DNA of 64,000 bases from DASXRU01 sp034665305 (GTDB lineage: Bacteria; Acidobacteriota; Blastocatellia; Pyrinomonadales; Pyrinomonadaceae), in NCBI GenBank assembly GCA_034665305.1, contig JAXDFZ010000011.1:310001-374000 (forward strand), in the 5' to 3' direction. Below the pieces are notes generated by a model, which saw only the letters and a list, made by a program, of their open reading frames with translations, made no database searches and was not told the origin of the DNA. This document shows positions 52,697 to 61,216 of the stretch, in pieces (positions within the stretch are counted from its first letter, which is position 1; each line of letters begins with the position of its first letter). Made by a program: the position numbers and the translations under genes.

Positions 52697-54145
52697 ATGT
52701 CTTACCTCGACATTTTGCGGCTATCGCTACGCAACCTGCGTGAGGCAAAGTTGCGCGCCATCCTCACTTCCATGGGTGTGATAGTCGGCGTGGCAGTTAT
52801 CGTCACGATGGTTTCGTTCGGGCTCGGCTTGCAGCGCAATCTCCTTTCGCGCTTCAAAGCGCTCGATCTCTTCAACGAGATACGCGTCTTTGGCCGCGGC
52901 CTAAGCAGCCTCGCTTCCGCGGGCATGGAGGCTGGCCGCGGCGAGTCAGGAGAACGCCGAGGCCCCGGCAATAGACCGGACAAAACGCCGACCCGGATTT
53001 TGGACGACGCCGCCATTGCAGAGATCTCCCAGATTCCCGGCGTGGCCTATGTGGAACCGACAGTCAACTTCAATGCCTACGTTCGGGCGAATGGCCGGGT
53101 GCTATCGGAGTTTGTTTCAGGCGCCAGTGTGCCAAATGCCAGCCACCGCTTTCAGAACTTCAGTACCGGTAACATGATTTCCTCGCCCGACGTCGACGAA
53201 GCAGTCGTGAATGAAAGATTCACCGAGCGTTTCGGTTTCAAGCAGCCGGCCGACGCGTTGGGCCAGACGATAGAATTCCTGGCGGCGCCAAAAGAGAAGC
53301 CGGATCAGGAAGAGGAAACGACTTTCTTTGGCCTTCCCCTGCCGCAGGAATCTGCCGAACCGCAAGGCGATACGTTGGCCGCGAAGACGTTTCACATCGC
53401 CGGCGTGCTGAATGCGGAAATTAAAGAAGGCGCGGGGCAGGGCGGCCTGCGCGGCCTGATGCCTGACGCCGGCATCTACATTCCTTCGCGAACCGCGCGG
53501 GCCTGGAGTCTCGAGCACCGCGGGCCGATGAGTCAGGTGGCGCTGGCCCTGGCGCGCGAAAAAGGGACGCTTGATGAGAATGAAAGCGAAGGCTACGACT
53601 CGGCCGTAATTCGCGTGACCAACCCGGCAGCGTTGACGGACGTGCGCAAGCAACTAACTGCGCAGGGATTCGGCAGCTTCTCAATCGTGGACCAGTTGGA
53701 GCAAATCAAAAGCGTCTTCCTGATCATCGATTCCGCCCTGGGTTTGCTCGGCGGCATTTCGCTGCTGGTAGCGTCCTTTGGAATTGCCAACACCATGATC
53801 ATGTCGATCCTGGAACGGACGCGCGAGATTGGCATCATGAAGGCGATTGGCGCCGAAGATCGCCATATCAAGTTGATCTTCTTTGTGGAGGCAGCCGTAA
53901 TTGGCTTTACGGGTGGTGTGATTGGATCGCTGGCGGCGTGGGGAATTACTGCCGCGGCGAATCGTTTGGCTTATCGATTTATCCTCAAGCCACAGGGCGC
54001 GTCATTCGTAGACTTCTTTTCACTGCCGCCCTATCTCTGGCTGGGCGCTATTCTCTTCGCGCTGACGGTCTCCATCATGGCCGCGTTATATCCCGCGGCG
54101 CGGGCTGCGCGGATTGATCCGGTGCGAGCGCTCAGGCACGATTAA
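52697..54145 (+). CDS. MacB/FtsX-like ABC permease
   Basis: Protein of 482 aa. One N-terminal membrane helix (about 22-44), a large periplasmic MacB-PCD domain (about 50-330) and three C-terminal helices with IMSILERTREIGIMKAIGA, the FtsX/MacB coupling motif. It probably forms an exporter with the ATPase at 50261. No membrane-fusion protein is seen nearby. Confidence 0.9.
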   Translation: MSYLDILRLSLRNLREAKLRAILTSMGVIVGVAVIVTMVSFGLGLQRNLLSRFKALDLFNEIRVFGRGLSSLASAGMEAGRGESGERRGPGNRPDKTPTRILDDAAIAEISQIPGVAYVEPTVNFNAYVRANGRVLSEFVSGASVPNASHRFQNFSTGNMISSPDVDEAVVNERFTERFGFKQPADALGQTIEFLAAPKEKPDQEEETTFFGLPLPQESAEPQGDTLAAKTFHIAGVLNAEIKEGAGQGGLRGLMPDAGIYIPSRTARAWSLEHRGPMSQVALALAREKGTLDENESEGYDSAVIRVTNPAALTDVRKQLTAQGFGSFSIVDQLEQIKSVFLIIDSALGLLGGISLLVASFGIANTMIMSILERTREIGIMKAIGAEDRHIKLIFFVEAAVIGFTGGVIGSLAAWGITAAANRLAYRFILKPQGASFVDFFSLPPYLWLGAILFALTVSIMAALYPAARAARIDPVRALRHD

Positions 54146-54180
54146 GAAACAACTTTCCTGCCGGCATGCCGCCTCGTGTT

Positions 54181-54435
54181 TCAACTGTGCGAGATCGCCA
54201 TCACGAGAAACACGATAGCAATAATGATTGCCTGAAGCGCCAGGATGGCGGTGCCGACCATGCCACACACTCGACCCGCTTTGGTCATCTCCATTCCGGA
54301 TGGGTCCATCCGCCGGTGCCTCATTTCACGCAGATCATTGTCTCCCATCCACCACGCCGCAACGCCAAAGGTCTGGCAAGCAACCAGGCCCAGGATGCCG
54401 AAGACGAGAATGGTAGTAGCCCGGTGCGGTTTCAT
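54181..54435 (-). CDS. Small DUF4190-like membrane protein
   Basis: Protein of 84 aa with two hydrophobic helices (about 8-27 and 57-80) and the connecting WWMGDNDLREMRHRRMDPSG segment typical of small DUF4190 proteins. GAGG 8 nt upstream of the ATG. Function unknown. Confidence 0.7.
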   Translation of the reverse strand: MKPHRATTILVFGILGLVACQTFGVAAWWMGDNDLREMRHRRMDPSGMEMTKAGRVCGMVGTAILALQAIIIAIVFLVMAISHS

Positions 54436-54515
54436 CAGATCCTCTGGTGCAAGAGCAATCTTCAGTTGCTGGCAGGTCCACCGTCATAACTTAGACCGAG
54501 AGGCGGCCAGCAGTA

Positions 54516-55091
54516 TCAGTTCGTCAGCGTCCGCTCGATGCGGCGATCGGGAACCAGCCACATGACCGCGATCAGCACGTAGAGGCCACAGGCCAACCAT
54601 GACCTCACAAACGCGAGCGGAATTGCCACCGCACAAATCACGATCGAAATCTTGCCCTTGAAGTCTGCGCCCAGCGCCGTGGCCAGCGTCGAACTCTTTC
54701 CGTGAAGCGAGACCAGGGTGCGCGCGAGGATGTAATAAGCAATCGCGGCAAAGAACAAGACCGCGCCGTAAAGCGCCGCCGGCCATTCCGAAAAGTGGTT
54801 CTCGCCCATCCAGTTGGTAACGAACGGAATCAACGATAGCCAGAACAGCAGATGCAGGTTGGCCCACAGGATTGGCCCACTCACGTGCTGCACCGCCTGC
54901 AGCATGTGATGGTGATTGCTCCAATAGATTCCCAGAAAAACGAAACTTAAGACGTAACTGAGAAAGATCGGAATCAGAGGACGCAGGGCTACCAGATCCG
55001 CGCCATGCGGTGCGCGCATCTCCAGGACCATGATGGTGATGATCACGGCAAACACGCCATCGCTGAACGCTTCCAAGCGAGTCTTAGTCAT
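54516..55091 (-). CDS. TMEM175-family (DUF1211) potassium channel-like protein
   Basis: Protein of 191 aa with six predicted membrane segments. The first helix has RLEAFSDGVFAVIITIMVLE, the signature FSDG motif of TMEM175 channels. Bacterial homologues conduct K+; selectivity here is inferred from the family. Confidence 0.88.
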   Translation of the reverse strand: MTKTRLEAFSDGVFAVIITIMVLEMRAPHGADLVALRPLIPIFLSYVLSFVFLGIYWSNHHHMLQAVQHVSGPILWANLHLLFWLSLIPFVTNWMGENHFSEWPAALYGAVLFFAAIAYYILARTLVSLHGKSSTLATALGADFKGKISIVICAVAIPLAFVRSWLACGLYVLIAVMWLVPDRRIERTLTN

Positions 55092-55192
55092 GGACTGGGA
55101 GTGGAATAGACTTCAATATCGTCGTCGCCGCTTTGGTTCAACCCCTGGGAGTTGACGCTTTCCGCTTGAGTGCCCATCAGGTTGTACTGCGA

Positions 55193-55237
55193 AAGCGGTT
55201 ATGTCCTCCAGCCTCCGTTGGAGGACGCAACCGCTTC
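55193..55237. other. Stem-loop in intergenic region
   Basis: AGCGGTT then GTCCTCC pair with GGAGGAC then AACCGCT. No T-run. It may act as an element between two minus-strand genes. Confidence 0.45.
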
Positions 55238-55253
55238 GCGCTAATTCAGACAA

Positions 55254-56168
55254 CTATTCCGTGGGCGGCGGTGGCGCTACGGGTTTCGCCGTTCGCTGTT
55301 TGGGTTTCGGTTTAGACGGCATCATCATCGCCGGTTTGCGGTTCCAGAAACCAGGATCGGCAGCTGCCATTCCTTCGTCCACATAACTCATTTGCGGCAC
55401 AAACATGTATGTGTTGACTTCGCTGCTCATGACTGCGTCGCCATAAGCTTTGTCAGCGTCTTTCTTCTGATCGTCACTCATGGCGGCTCTCACCCGCGTA
55501 CCAATCTGATCATCCATTTCGGCCAATGACCGCATTGGCCTGAAAGAGAGATAGGTGCCGCCGGGCGCGCCGGATAAAACCTGGAAGACGGCGATGTGCA
55601 GGTTGTCAACTTTCGCTTTCTGGCGAGCGACGTTCACCAGCTTCTGCAAATAATCAACGAACTGGGCATCGTGGCCCGGACGAATGCGAATGGTCGTTAC
55701 GGCAAAGTAGCGCATCATCGGAATATTCACGCCCGGGTTGAAACTAAGATCCTGACGATAGAGCGCCAGTGAGTCGCGCATGGATGTATGAAGCTCGGCT
55801 TCTCCTTTTTCCAGCCAATCAAGCTGGGCGCGCAAGCTGCCGCCGGCGCTGCCCATCTTTTTGTCTGTTTCATTGAGAATCCTTTCGAGCTCCGCAAATG
55901 TTTCGCAGCCGGTTATGTACATCACTTCGTTTTGATTTCCGGCCACCGGTACCATGGCGATTCTACGGTTTGGAGTTTGTAGCTTGGTGAAGATATCAAC
56001 GTACATACTTGAATGGCGCGTGTGCATCGGCATCATGCCTGGTTTGATTTCTTCGCGGGTGATGGCCAGGACTCTGGGTGGCGCATGCATCTCAGGGCTC
56101 TGGGCAAACGCCTGAGAGAACATGGACACCAGCATCGTCAGGGCGAGCATTAGGAGAGACTTTTTCAT
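55254..56168 (-). CDS. Secreted protein of unknown function
   Basis: Protein of 304 aa with a signal peptide (MKKSLLMLALTMLVSMFSQAFAQ). It has a pattern of two similar alpha/beta halves (REEIKPGMMPMH and TTIRIRPGHDAQF), which suggests a dimeric ferredoxin-like (ABM/EthD-like) fold. C-terminal Pro/Lys tail (KPKPKQRTAKPVAPPPPTE). GGAGG upstream. No catalytic motif recognised. Confidence 0.7.
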   Translation of the reverse strand: MKKSLLMLALTMLVSMFSQAFAQSPEMHAPPRVLAITREEIKPGMMPMHTRHSSMYVDIFTKLQTPNRRIAMVPVAGNQNEVMYITGCETFAELERILNETDKKMGSAGGSLRAQLDWLEKGEAELHTSMRDSLALYRQDLSFNPGVNIPMMRYFAVTTIRIRPGHDAQFVDYLQKLVNVARQKAKVDNLHIAVFQVLSGAPGGTYLSFRPMRSLAEMDDQIGTRVRAAMSDDQKKDADKAYGDAVMSSEVNTYMFVPQMSYVDEGMAAADPGFWNRKPAMMMPSKPKPKQRTAKPVAPPPPTE

Positions 56169-56365
56169 GTAACCTCCGGGGGAAAATGTTTTGAGTTGGA
56201 AAACTTGCGAAGCAGGTCGGACCCTACTTCGTTCGAGAATGCTGGGCGGAAAGCTTAGGCGGGGCGGACAATATGATTAATCGCGCGTTAAGTCAACAAC
56301 GATTCAGCTTGATTCAGGAAAAGGTGCCGAGCGATGGCTTGCAAGCAACACTGGGGCGCAGAACT

Positions 56366-56935
56366 TTAACTGGCAAGGGGCTTGCCGCAGTGATTACAGA
56401 AACGCGCGGCGGAATCCCTTTGGGCGCCGCCGCATGACGGACAGGTCAAACCGACGCGCATGTTGGCACCGCAGGTCGAACAAAACGCCGAGCCAGCGCT
56501 GCCGGCCGCACCGCAGGTACCGCAGCGCCCGGGCGACGGAGGCACGTAACCGCCCGCCTTGCGTGCGATGTGAGATTCGATTATTTTCCAAGCGTCATTA
56601 GTTAACTTGTGTTGCCAGTATGCGCCAAGAGCGGGCACCGCCACGAGCAGGCCTCCCGTGAGGATTAGGGCGACCGCTGCGACAGCGGCTTTGTCGGCCC
56701 ACTTCTGCAATCCAAGTTCGACGCGCGTGCCGCCCGCTTCGGGTGTGATGCGGATAGTGAGCGCTGCTGACAGGCCCGTGAGTTCGCGCCACGTGTTGGT
56801 CTTGCGGGCCTGCAACACTGTCGTTGAGGAAAGGTTCATTGTTTGCAGTTCGTACTCCTGATCGAATAAGGTCCGGAGTTCGTTGATTAATCGGGTCACG
56901 TCCGCTTCGACGGCGGGGTAGTAGCGACTGTCCAT
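56366..56935 (-). CDS. Membrane protein with C-terminal zinc-ribbon modules
   Basis: About 189 aa. An N-terminal soluble domain (about 1-90), a membrane helix (AVAALILTGGLLVAVPALG, about 92-110), then three zinc-ribbon pairs (CGTCG, CSTCG, CPSCG, CNHCG). The start is set at 56935 (MDSRYYPAV); the longer frame runs into the MITE-like element. Confidence 0.72.
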   Translation of the reverse strand: MDSRYYPAVEADVTRLINELRTLFDQEYELQTMNLSSTTVLQARKTNTWRELTGLSAALTIRITPEAGGTRVELGLQKWADKAAVAAVALILTGGLLVAVPALGAYWQHKLTNDAWKIIESHIARKAGGYVPPSPGRCGTCGAAGSAGSAFCSTCGANMRVGLTCPSCGGAQRDSAARFCNHCGKPLAS

Positions 56936-57016
56936 GTATGATCCGTTTCCTTTCCGGTGCGTTGGCTGTCCTATTCTACGAGAAAACGCAAAACATTGTT
57001 CAGTGACGGTGTTGTC

Positions 57017-57199
57017 GCTTCGCTCCCGAGGCGCGAGATGTTCATAGCTTGGCGTTCCTTCTTTAGTCCGACACTCCGTAGGAGCGCAAGCGCTCTTATC
57101 TGCCACGACGAAGGTTCAGCTGCCGGTCTTGCTCCTGCGGAGCGAGGTCATTTGACGAGCGCTCGTAGCTATAAACCTCTCGCTCCGCTGGAGCGAAAA
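57017..57199. mobile_element. MITE-like element with ~30-bp terminal inverted repeats
   Basis: CGCTCCCGAGGCGCGAGATG and on to TTCATAGC (about 57021-57048) is matched by the reverse complement at 57167-57195 (AGCTATAAACCTCT then CGCTCCGCTGGAGCG). Inside are hairpins GGAGCGCAAGCGCTC and GCTCCTGCGGAGC. No ORF of its own. It lies in the 333-bp region between the divergent zinc-ribbon and M28 genes. Confidence 0.72.
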
Positions 57200-57268
57200 C
57201 GAATTGCAGTGTTGCCCTTGTTAGTTAAATTCATCTTACTGAAAGTGAAACTCTTGAGAGAAACCCAA

Positions 57269-59491
57269 GTGAAAACTATCAGCCGTGTAACTTCAGCCCT
57301 TCTGGCCCTGGCCCTGTTTATGTCTCCGTCACTGATGCAGTCCGCGAGGTCGCAGGGAGAGCCGGAAACGCTCGCCCTCGACGGATTCACGCCGGCAGGC
57401 TCGCTGGCAGAGCGACGTTGGGAAATTCAATTCAGCGGCGTGCCGGCGGCGGCCGCCGCGCGAGAGCATTTGCGCCGGCTCACGTTGGAACCGCACGTGG
57501 CCGGGACGCCGGAAGACTACGCAACGGCGGTGTATGTTCGCGATCAAATGCGAAGCTTTGGCCTGACGTCTGACCTGAAGGAGTACCAGGTCCTGTTGCC
57601 CTATCCGCGACGGCCCGCGATTGTCGAGATGGTGGCGCCTCGCCGGCAACTTTTGCGATCGACAGAGCCGGTCGTGCCTGAGGATCCCAGTACCTCGAGT
57701 CGCAAGATCATCCCCTTGTTCAATGGTTATGGCGCCAGTGGCGATGTGACCGCGCCACTCGTCTATGTTAACTACGGATTGCCCGGCGATTACGAAGCGC
57801 TGAAAAAAATCGGCGTTGACGTAAAAGGGAAGATCGCCATCGCTCGTTATGGAAATTCGTTCCGCGGCGTAAAGGCCAAGGTGGCTCAGGACAACGGCGC
57901 CGTGGCTTTAATTATTTACTCCGATCCGGCCGACGATGGTTATGTGCAAGGCGACGTCTATCCCAAAGGACCAATGCGTCCGGAAGGATCTGCGCAACGC
58001 GGCTCAGTCCAGTTTCTGTTTGTCTATCCCGGCGATCCTTTGACGCCAGGGGCCCCGGCAATTCCGGGTACACCCCGTCTGAGCATGTCGGAAGTCACTA
58101 ACATGCCCCGCATTCCGGTGCAGCCCATGTCGTACGGCGACGCGACGCGGTTGCTGCAACCGATGCGTGGTCCTTTGCGGCCAAAGGGTTTTCAGGGCGG
58201 GTTGCCTTTTGCCTACCATGTCGGCGGAACGAGCGACGTGCGAGTTCACCTGAAGACCGACATTGAGTTTGTCACGCGCACAATCTGGAATGTGATTACG
58301 CGAGTCCCGGGCGATGAAGAAGCCGATCGCTGGGTCGTATTGGGAAACCATCGCGACGCCTGGACGTTTGGCGCTGTCGATCCCAACAGCGGCACGACCG
58401 CCATGCTGGAAGCGGGCAGGGGACTCGGCCAGTTAGTGAAAGCAGGCTGGAAACCGCGACGCACATTGTTCCTTTGCAGTTGGGACGGCGAGGAGCAGGG
58501 CCTGATTGGCTCGACGGAGTGGGCTGAGGAGAATGCCGTTGAGTTAAAGGAAAAAGCCGTTGCGTATATCAATATGGACGCGGCTGTTTCGGGTGCGAAC
58601 TTTGGCGCTTCGTCGGTGCCTTCACTTTGGAAATTTATTCGCGCGGTAACTCGTGACATACGTGATCCCAAAACGCGTAAGACTGTGTATCAGACCTGGA
58701 AAGAGCGGGCCCGCGCCAGCCTGCCCCCCGGGGAATTAACTGATCCGGTTACCGGCGCCGACACTCCGATCGCCGAAGCGCGTATCGGCGCGTTAGGATC
58801 GGGTTCTGACTTCACGCCGTTCCTGCAGCACCTGGGCGTGCCCGCGATGGATATGGGCTTTGGCGGGGACTACGGCGTTTACCATTCGGCGTATGACACG
58901 TTTTATTGGATGTCACATTTTGGCGATCCGACGTTTGAGTATCATGTGACTGCCGCAAGAATTCTCGGGATCGTAGGGTTGCGGTTGGCGGACGGCGATG
59001 GCTTGCCGCTCGATTACACTGATTATGCAACCGAGCTGGGTGACTTTCTAAGGGAGACCAGAAGACTGGCGCTGCGGGCGAAACTCGCCGATTCTTTTGA
59101 CGCAAAGCCAATCCAGGATGCGATAGATGATCTGTCGCAAGAGGCTGCGCGGATCGGCAAACGACGCGATGAAACTGTGTTAGAGATTGAGAAGACGCGC
59201 GTCGAAGCCAACAACTCTCATCCGCGCGCCGTGGCCCGACTGCGACGCATCAACGATGCGCTGATGGGTGCGGAACGCGCGCTCACCGATGATCGCGGAC
59301 TGCGCGGACGAGCGTGGTACAAACATCAGGTCTACGCGCCCGGCTATTACACCGGTTACGCCGCGTTGCCGCTGCCCGATCTGCGGCAGGCGATCGAAGA
59401 TCGGAACACAGTGAACGCAGCCGAAGCCTCGCAGCGGCTCGTTGAAGCAATCAAACGCGCGACGGAAGTGTTGCGTCGTGGGAGAGACTAG
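57269..59491 (+). CDS. M28 metallopeptidase, glutamate carboxypeptidase II-like
   Basis: About 740 aa. A signal peptide (MKTISRVTSALLALALFMSP) from the GTG start at 57269, a protease-associated (PA) domain (about 150-270), the M28 zinc peptidase core with GNHRDAWTFG (His, Asp), DPNSGTTAML, WDGEEQGLIGS (Glu-Glu) and YHSAYDTFYW (His), and a C-terminal TFR-dimer-like domain. The order matches mammalian GCPII. The longer frame (from 56957) reads through the MITE-like element and is rejected. Confidence 0.9.
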   Translation: MKTISRVTSALLALALFMSPSLMQSARSQGEPETLALDGFTPAGSLAERRWEIQFSGVPAAAAAREHLRRLTLEPHVAGTPEDYATAVYVRDQMRSFGLTSDLKEYQVLLPYPRRPAIVEMVAPRRQLLRSTEPVVPEDPSTSSRKIIPLFNGYGASGDVTAPLVYVNYGLPGDYEALKKIGVDVKGKIAIARYGNSFRGVKAKVAQDNGAVALIIYSDPADDGYVQGDVYPKGPMRPEGSAQRGSVQFLFVYPGDPLTPGAPAIPGTPRLSMSEVTNMPRIPVQPMSYGDATRLLQPMRGPLRPKGFQGGLPFAYHVGGTSDVRVHLKTDIEFVTRTIWNVITRVPGDEEADRWVVLGNHRDAWTFGAVDPNSGTTAMLEAGRGLGQLVKAGWKPRRTLFLCSWDGEEQGLIGSTEWAEENAVELKEKAVAYINMDAAVSGANFGASSVPSLWKFIRAVTRDIRDPKTRKTVYQTWKERARASLPPGELTDPVTGADTPIAEARIGALGSGSDFTPFLQHLGVPAMDMGFGGDYGVYHSAYDTFYWMSHFGDPTFEYHVTAARILGIVGLRLADGDGLPLDYTDYATELGDFLRETRRLALRAKLADSFDAKPIQDAIDDLSQEAARIGKRRDETVLEIEKTRVEANNSHPRAVARLRRINDALMGAERALTDDRGLRGRAWYKHQVYAPGYYTGYAALPLPDLRQAIEDRNTVNAAEASQRLVEAIKRATEVLRRGRD

Positions 59492-59498
59492 GGGCGGA

Positions 59499-59640
59499 GG
59501 CAGCAGACAGCAGACAGCAGACAGCAGGCGGCAGGGGCAGGAAGCAGGACACCTGAGACTTAAGACCTTGAGAGTTGGACCTAAGGCTTCGAGACCGCCC
59601 GCCTTTACCATTTCCCATTTACCATTTACGATTCACCAGT
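59499..59640. repeat. Two heptamer arrays, CAGCAGA and ACCATTT
   Basis: CAGCAGA, CAGCAGA, CAGCAGA, CAGCAGG, CGGCAGG units at about 59501-59540, then, after a 60-bp gap, ACCATTT, CCCATTT, ACCATTT, ACGATTC units (59607-59637). The second resembles the right arm of the 34665 array; the two runs do not pair. Confidence 0.8.
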
Positions 59641-59644
59641 CTTC

Positions 59645-59721
59645 GCTCCCGTAGCTCAGTTGCATAGAGCGTCCGCCTCCTAAGCGGAAGGTCGCGCGTT
59701 GGAATCGCGCCGGGGGCACCA
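59645..59721 (+). tRNA. tRNA-Arg (anticodon CCT)
   Basis: The acceptor stem GCTCCCG pairs with CGGGGGC, the D arm GCTCAGTTGCATAGAGC, the anticodon stem TCCGC/GCGGA with loop CTCCTAA gives anticodon CCT, which reads AGG. The T arm GCGCG/CGCGC is intact, and CCA is encoded (59719-59721). Confidence 0.95.
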
Positions 59722-59950
59722 TTTCTCGTCGAACCCTCTGGGTCGCAAGCGACTTAAATCATTACCCGTCCAGCCGAAAGACACTCCTACCGAGTCAAAT
59801 CTCCGGGCCAAAACGTCGCACCTGTGCGTCATTAATCCCCTTAGAAAAACTTCTGCGAAAATGCGCGGAAAACTCTTTGACAAACAATGATAAATACTGT
59901 TAAATGCCCTCGCCGTTTTTGATAACGGCACTGTTCTTTACATAGACGGT

Positions 59951-60062
59951 TGCACACGATAAAGGCAAACCTGCTGCGAGGCAGGGACGCAAAGCCGTGA
60001 ATCTCCAGCGCGCCCGCGAGGACGTTCGACTAGAGATTGTCTGGTTGCCGAAGGCGATCTGA
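59951..60062 (+). promoter_or_regulatory. GEMM-I cyclic di-GMP riboswitch
   Basis: Conserved core GGCAAACC (59964-59971), a P2-type stem CCTGC/GCAGG capped by a GCGA GNRA tetraloop inside T-G, GGGACGCAAAGCC (59983-59995), a second arm closed by AATCTC/GAGATT, and GGTTGCCGAA (60043-60052). These match the c-di-GMP-I aptamer. The base aligning with G20 of the Vibrio Vc2 aptamer is G, as in c-di-GMP binders rather than the cGAMP variants. Confidence 0.92.
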
Positions 60063-60076
60063 GATTATCCAGGACT

Positions 60077-60118
60077 TCAGCAGCGTTCCACCTCTGCTGG
60101 AATCTTTGAGTTTTTTAC
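60077..60118 (+). terminator. Putative riboswitch-linked terminator
   Basis: CAGCAG, a 10-nt loop and CTGCTG are followed by AATCTTTGAG and TTTTTT. It begins 15 nt after the aptamer and could be the expression platform. A second palindrome (TTGAGT/ACTCAA around the T-run) may compete with it. Confidence 0.5.
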
Positions 60119-60479
60119 TCAAGATCCCATAGCTGTAGATTTAACTCACCACTACAGCGTTGAAGTTTTGGCGGGAATCAATTCACGCGCTGCCTGTTCG
60201 TATGATTCCATCTCAATCCTCCACTCCTTTCCTTCCGCTTTCAATCAGCTACCAAACTTATCGGCCCTGCGGTCAGGTCTGACTCTTCAGGCCGGAATTG
60301 CGTCTGTTCGTGAGACGTCGGTCCGGGCCGAGGTGCATTCCGTCCGTTTCTTCATCGTCCGCGCTCTTCCCAGGATCACGGGCTGAGCTTGGCCGCAGCG
60401 ATGCGACCAAACAAACCCACACTGCTCGCGTTCAGGCGCGAGCGCCTTCCCCCCCACTTGAAAGCTAAAGGAGAAAATC
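60119..60479 (+). other. Long 5' leader downstream of the riboswitch
   Basis: 361 bp between the terminator-like stem and the first supported gene. A 72-codon frame (60168-60386) has no ribosome-binding site or recognisable product. No repeats or RNA genes are visible. It may be untranslated leader. Confidence 0.4.
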
Positions 60480-61199
60480 ATGACCAAGAGATTACTTATT
60501 GCCGGGTTGGCAGTGCTCGTTATGAGTTGCTGGAACGTTTCCCGCATCAACGCACAATCTTGTCCCAATCAGGAGAGCTATGGTGTTCGTCCTTCGCGGG
60601 CCGTCGACAAGTCGGTGCAGTCTCGCCTCGAGATTACTTACTTCAACACCACGGACGCGAACGCATTTATTTCTGAAGCGGGCGGCGGGCGGCGTAGCGC
60701 GAGCTATGCACGGTTAACCGGCAGTCAGTTCAACGCCAGAATCAACAGCCTGGTCGGCTCCGGCATCGCCACCATCAGGAAGCAACAGTCGGCGGCGCCT
60801 TATCTGGGCCAGGTTGCCGAACTCAACCTCGAACGGCCATCTACAAACGCGAGTGCCAAAATGGTGAAGGCGGTTTGGTCGCCAAACGACCCGGGCTATC
60901 TTTCAGGTTTGGATCGGGAAACAGAGGTTACGGTTTCCAAAGCTTCTTCCCTGGATGGGCCATACTACCGTCTGAGCGTGTTGTCCTGGTTCGTCGACGT
61001 GACCAACAAGGGCGGCCAAAAAGTGGTGGACTACGACGCGAGCGTTCTGCTCATGCCCGGTGAAACCGCCATCTTCAAATTGATGAGCGACGATGAGGCC
61101 CGACGCAGTGGTACCGGTCGAAACTACATCGCCGTAACCATGCGTTCAGTCGACGGAGCCTCGGTGGCCCGGCTACATGCGCCAGTTAGATACTACTGA
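60480..61199 (+). CDS. Secreted protein, riboswitch-controlled
   Basis: Protein of 239 aa with a signal peptide (MTKRLLIAGLAVLVMSCWNV ... NAQS). Beta-rich with a segment YYRLSVLSWFVDVTN; no family recognised. A GGAG lies 6 nt upstream of the ATG. It is the first gene after the c-di-GMP riboswitch, and precedes the matrixin-like gene by 17 bp, so both probably belong to one c-di-GMP-regulated unit. Confidence 0.75.
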   Translation: MTKRLLIAGLAVLVMSCWNVSRINAQSCPNQESYGVRPSRAVDKSVQSRLEITYFNTTDANAFISEAGGGRRSASYARLTGSQFNARINSLVGSGIATIRKQQSAAPYLGQVAELNLERPSTNASAKMVKAVWSPNDPGYLSGLDRETEVTVSKASSLDGPYYRLSVLSWFVDVTNKGGQKVVDYDASVLLMPGETAIFKLMSDDEARRSGTGRNYIAVTMRSVDGASVARLHAPVRYY

Positions 61200-61216
61200 C
61201 GCGAGTGGCAGGAACC

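Noticed and set aside
56957..57268. N-terminal extension of the M28 peptidase
   Set aside because: It crosses the MITE-like element and lacks conserved residues; the GTG at 57269 with a signal peptide is better supported.
59680..59931. Minus-strand 83-aa frame ending in WCPRRDSNARPSA
   Set aside because: It is the antisense reading of tRNA-Arg, a common false ORF.
60168..60386. 72-aa ORF in the riboswitch leader
   Set aside because: No ribosome-binding site, atypical composition and no recognisable product.
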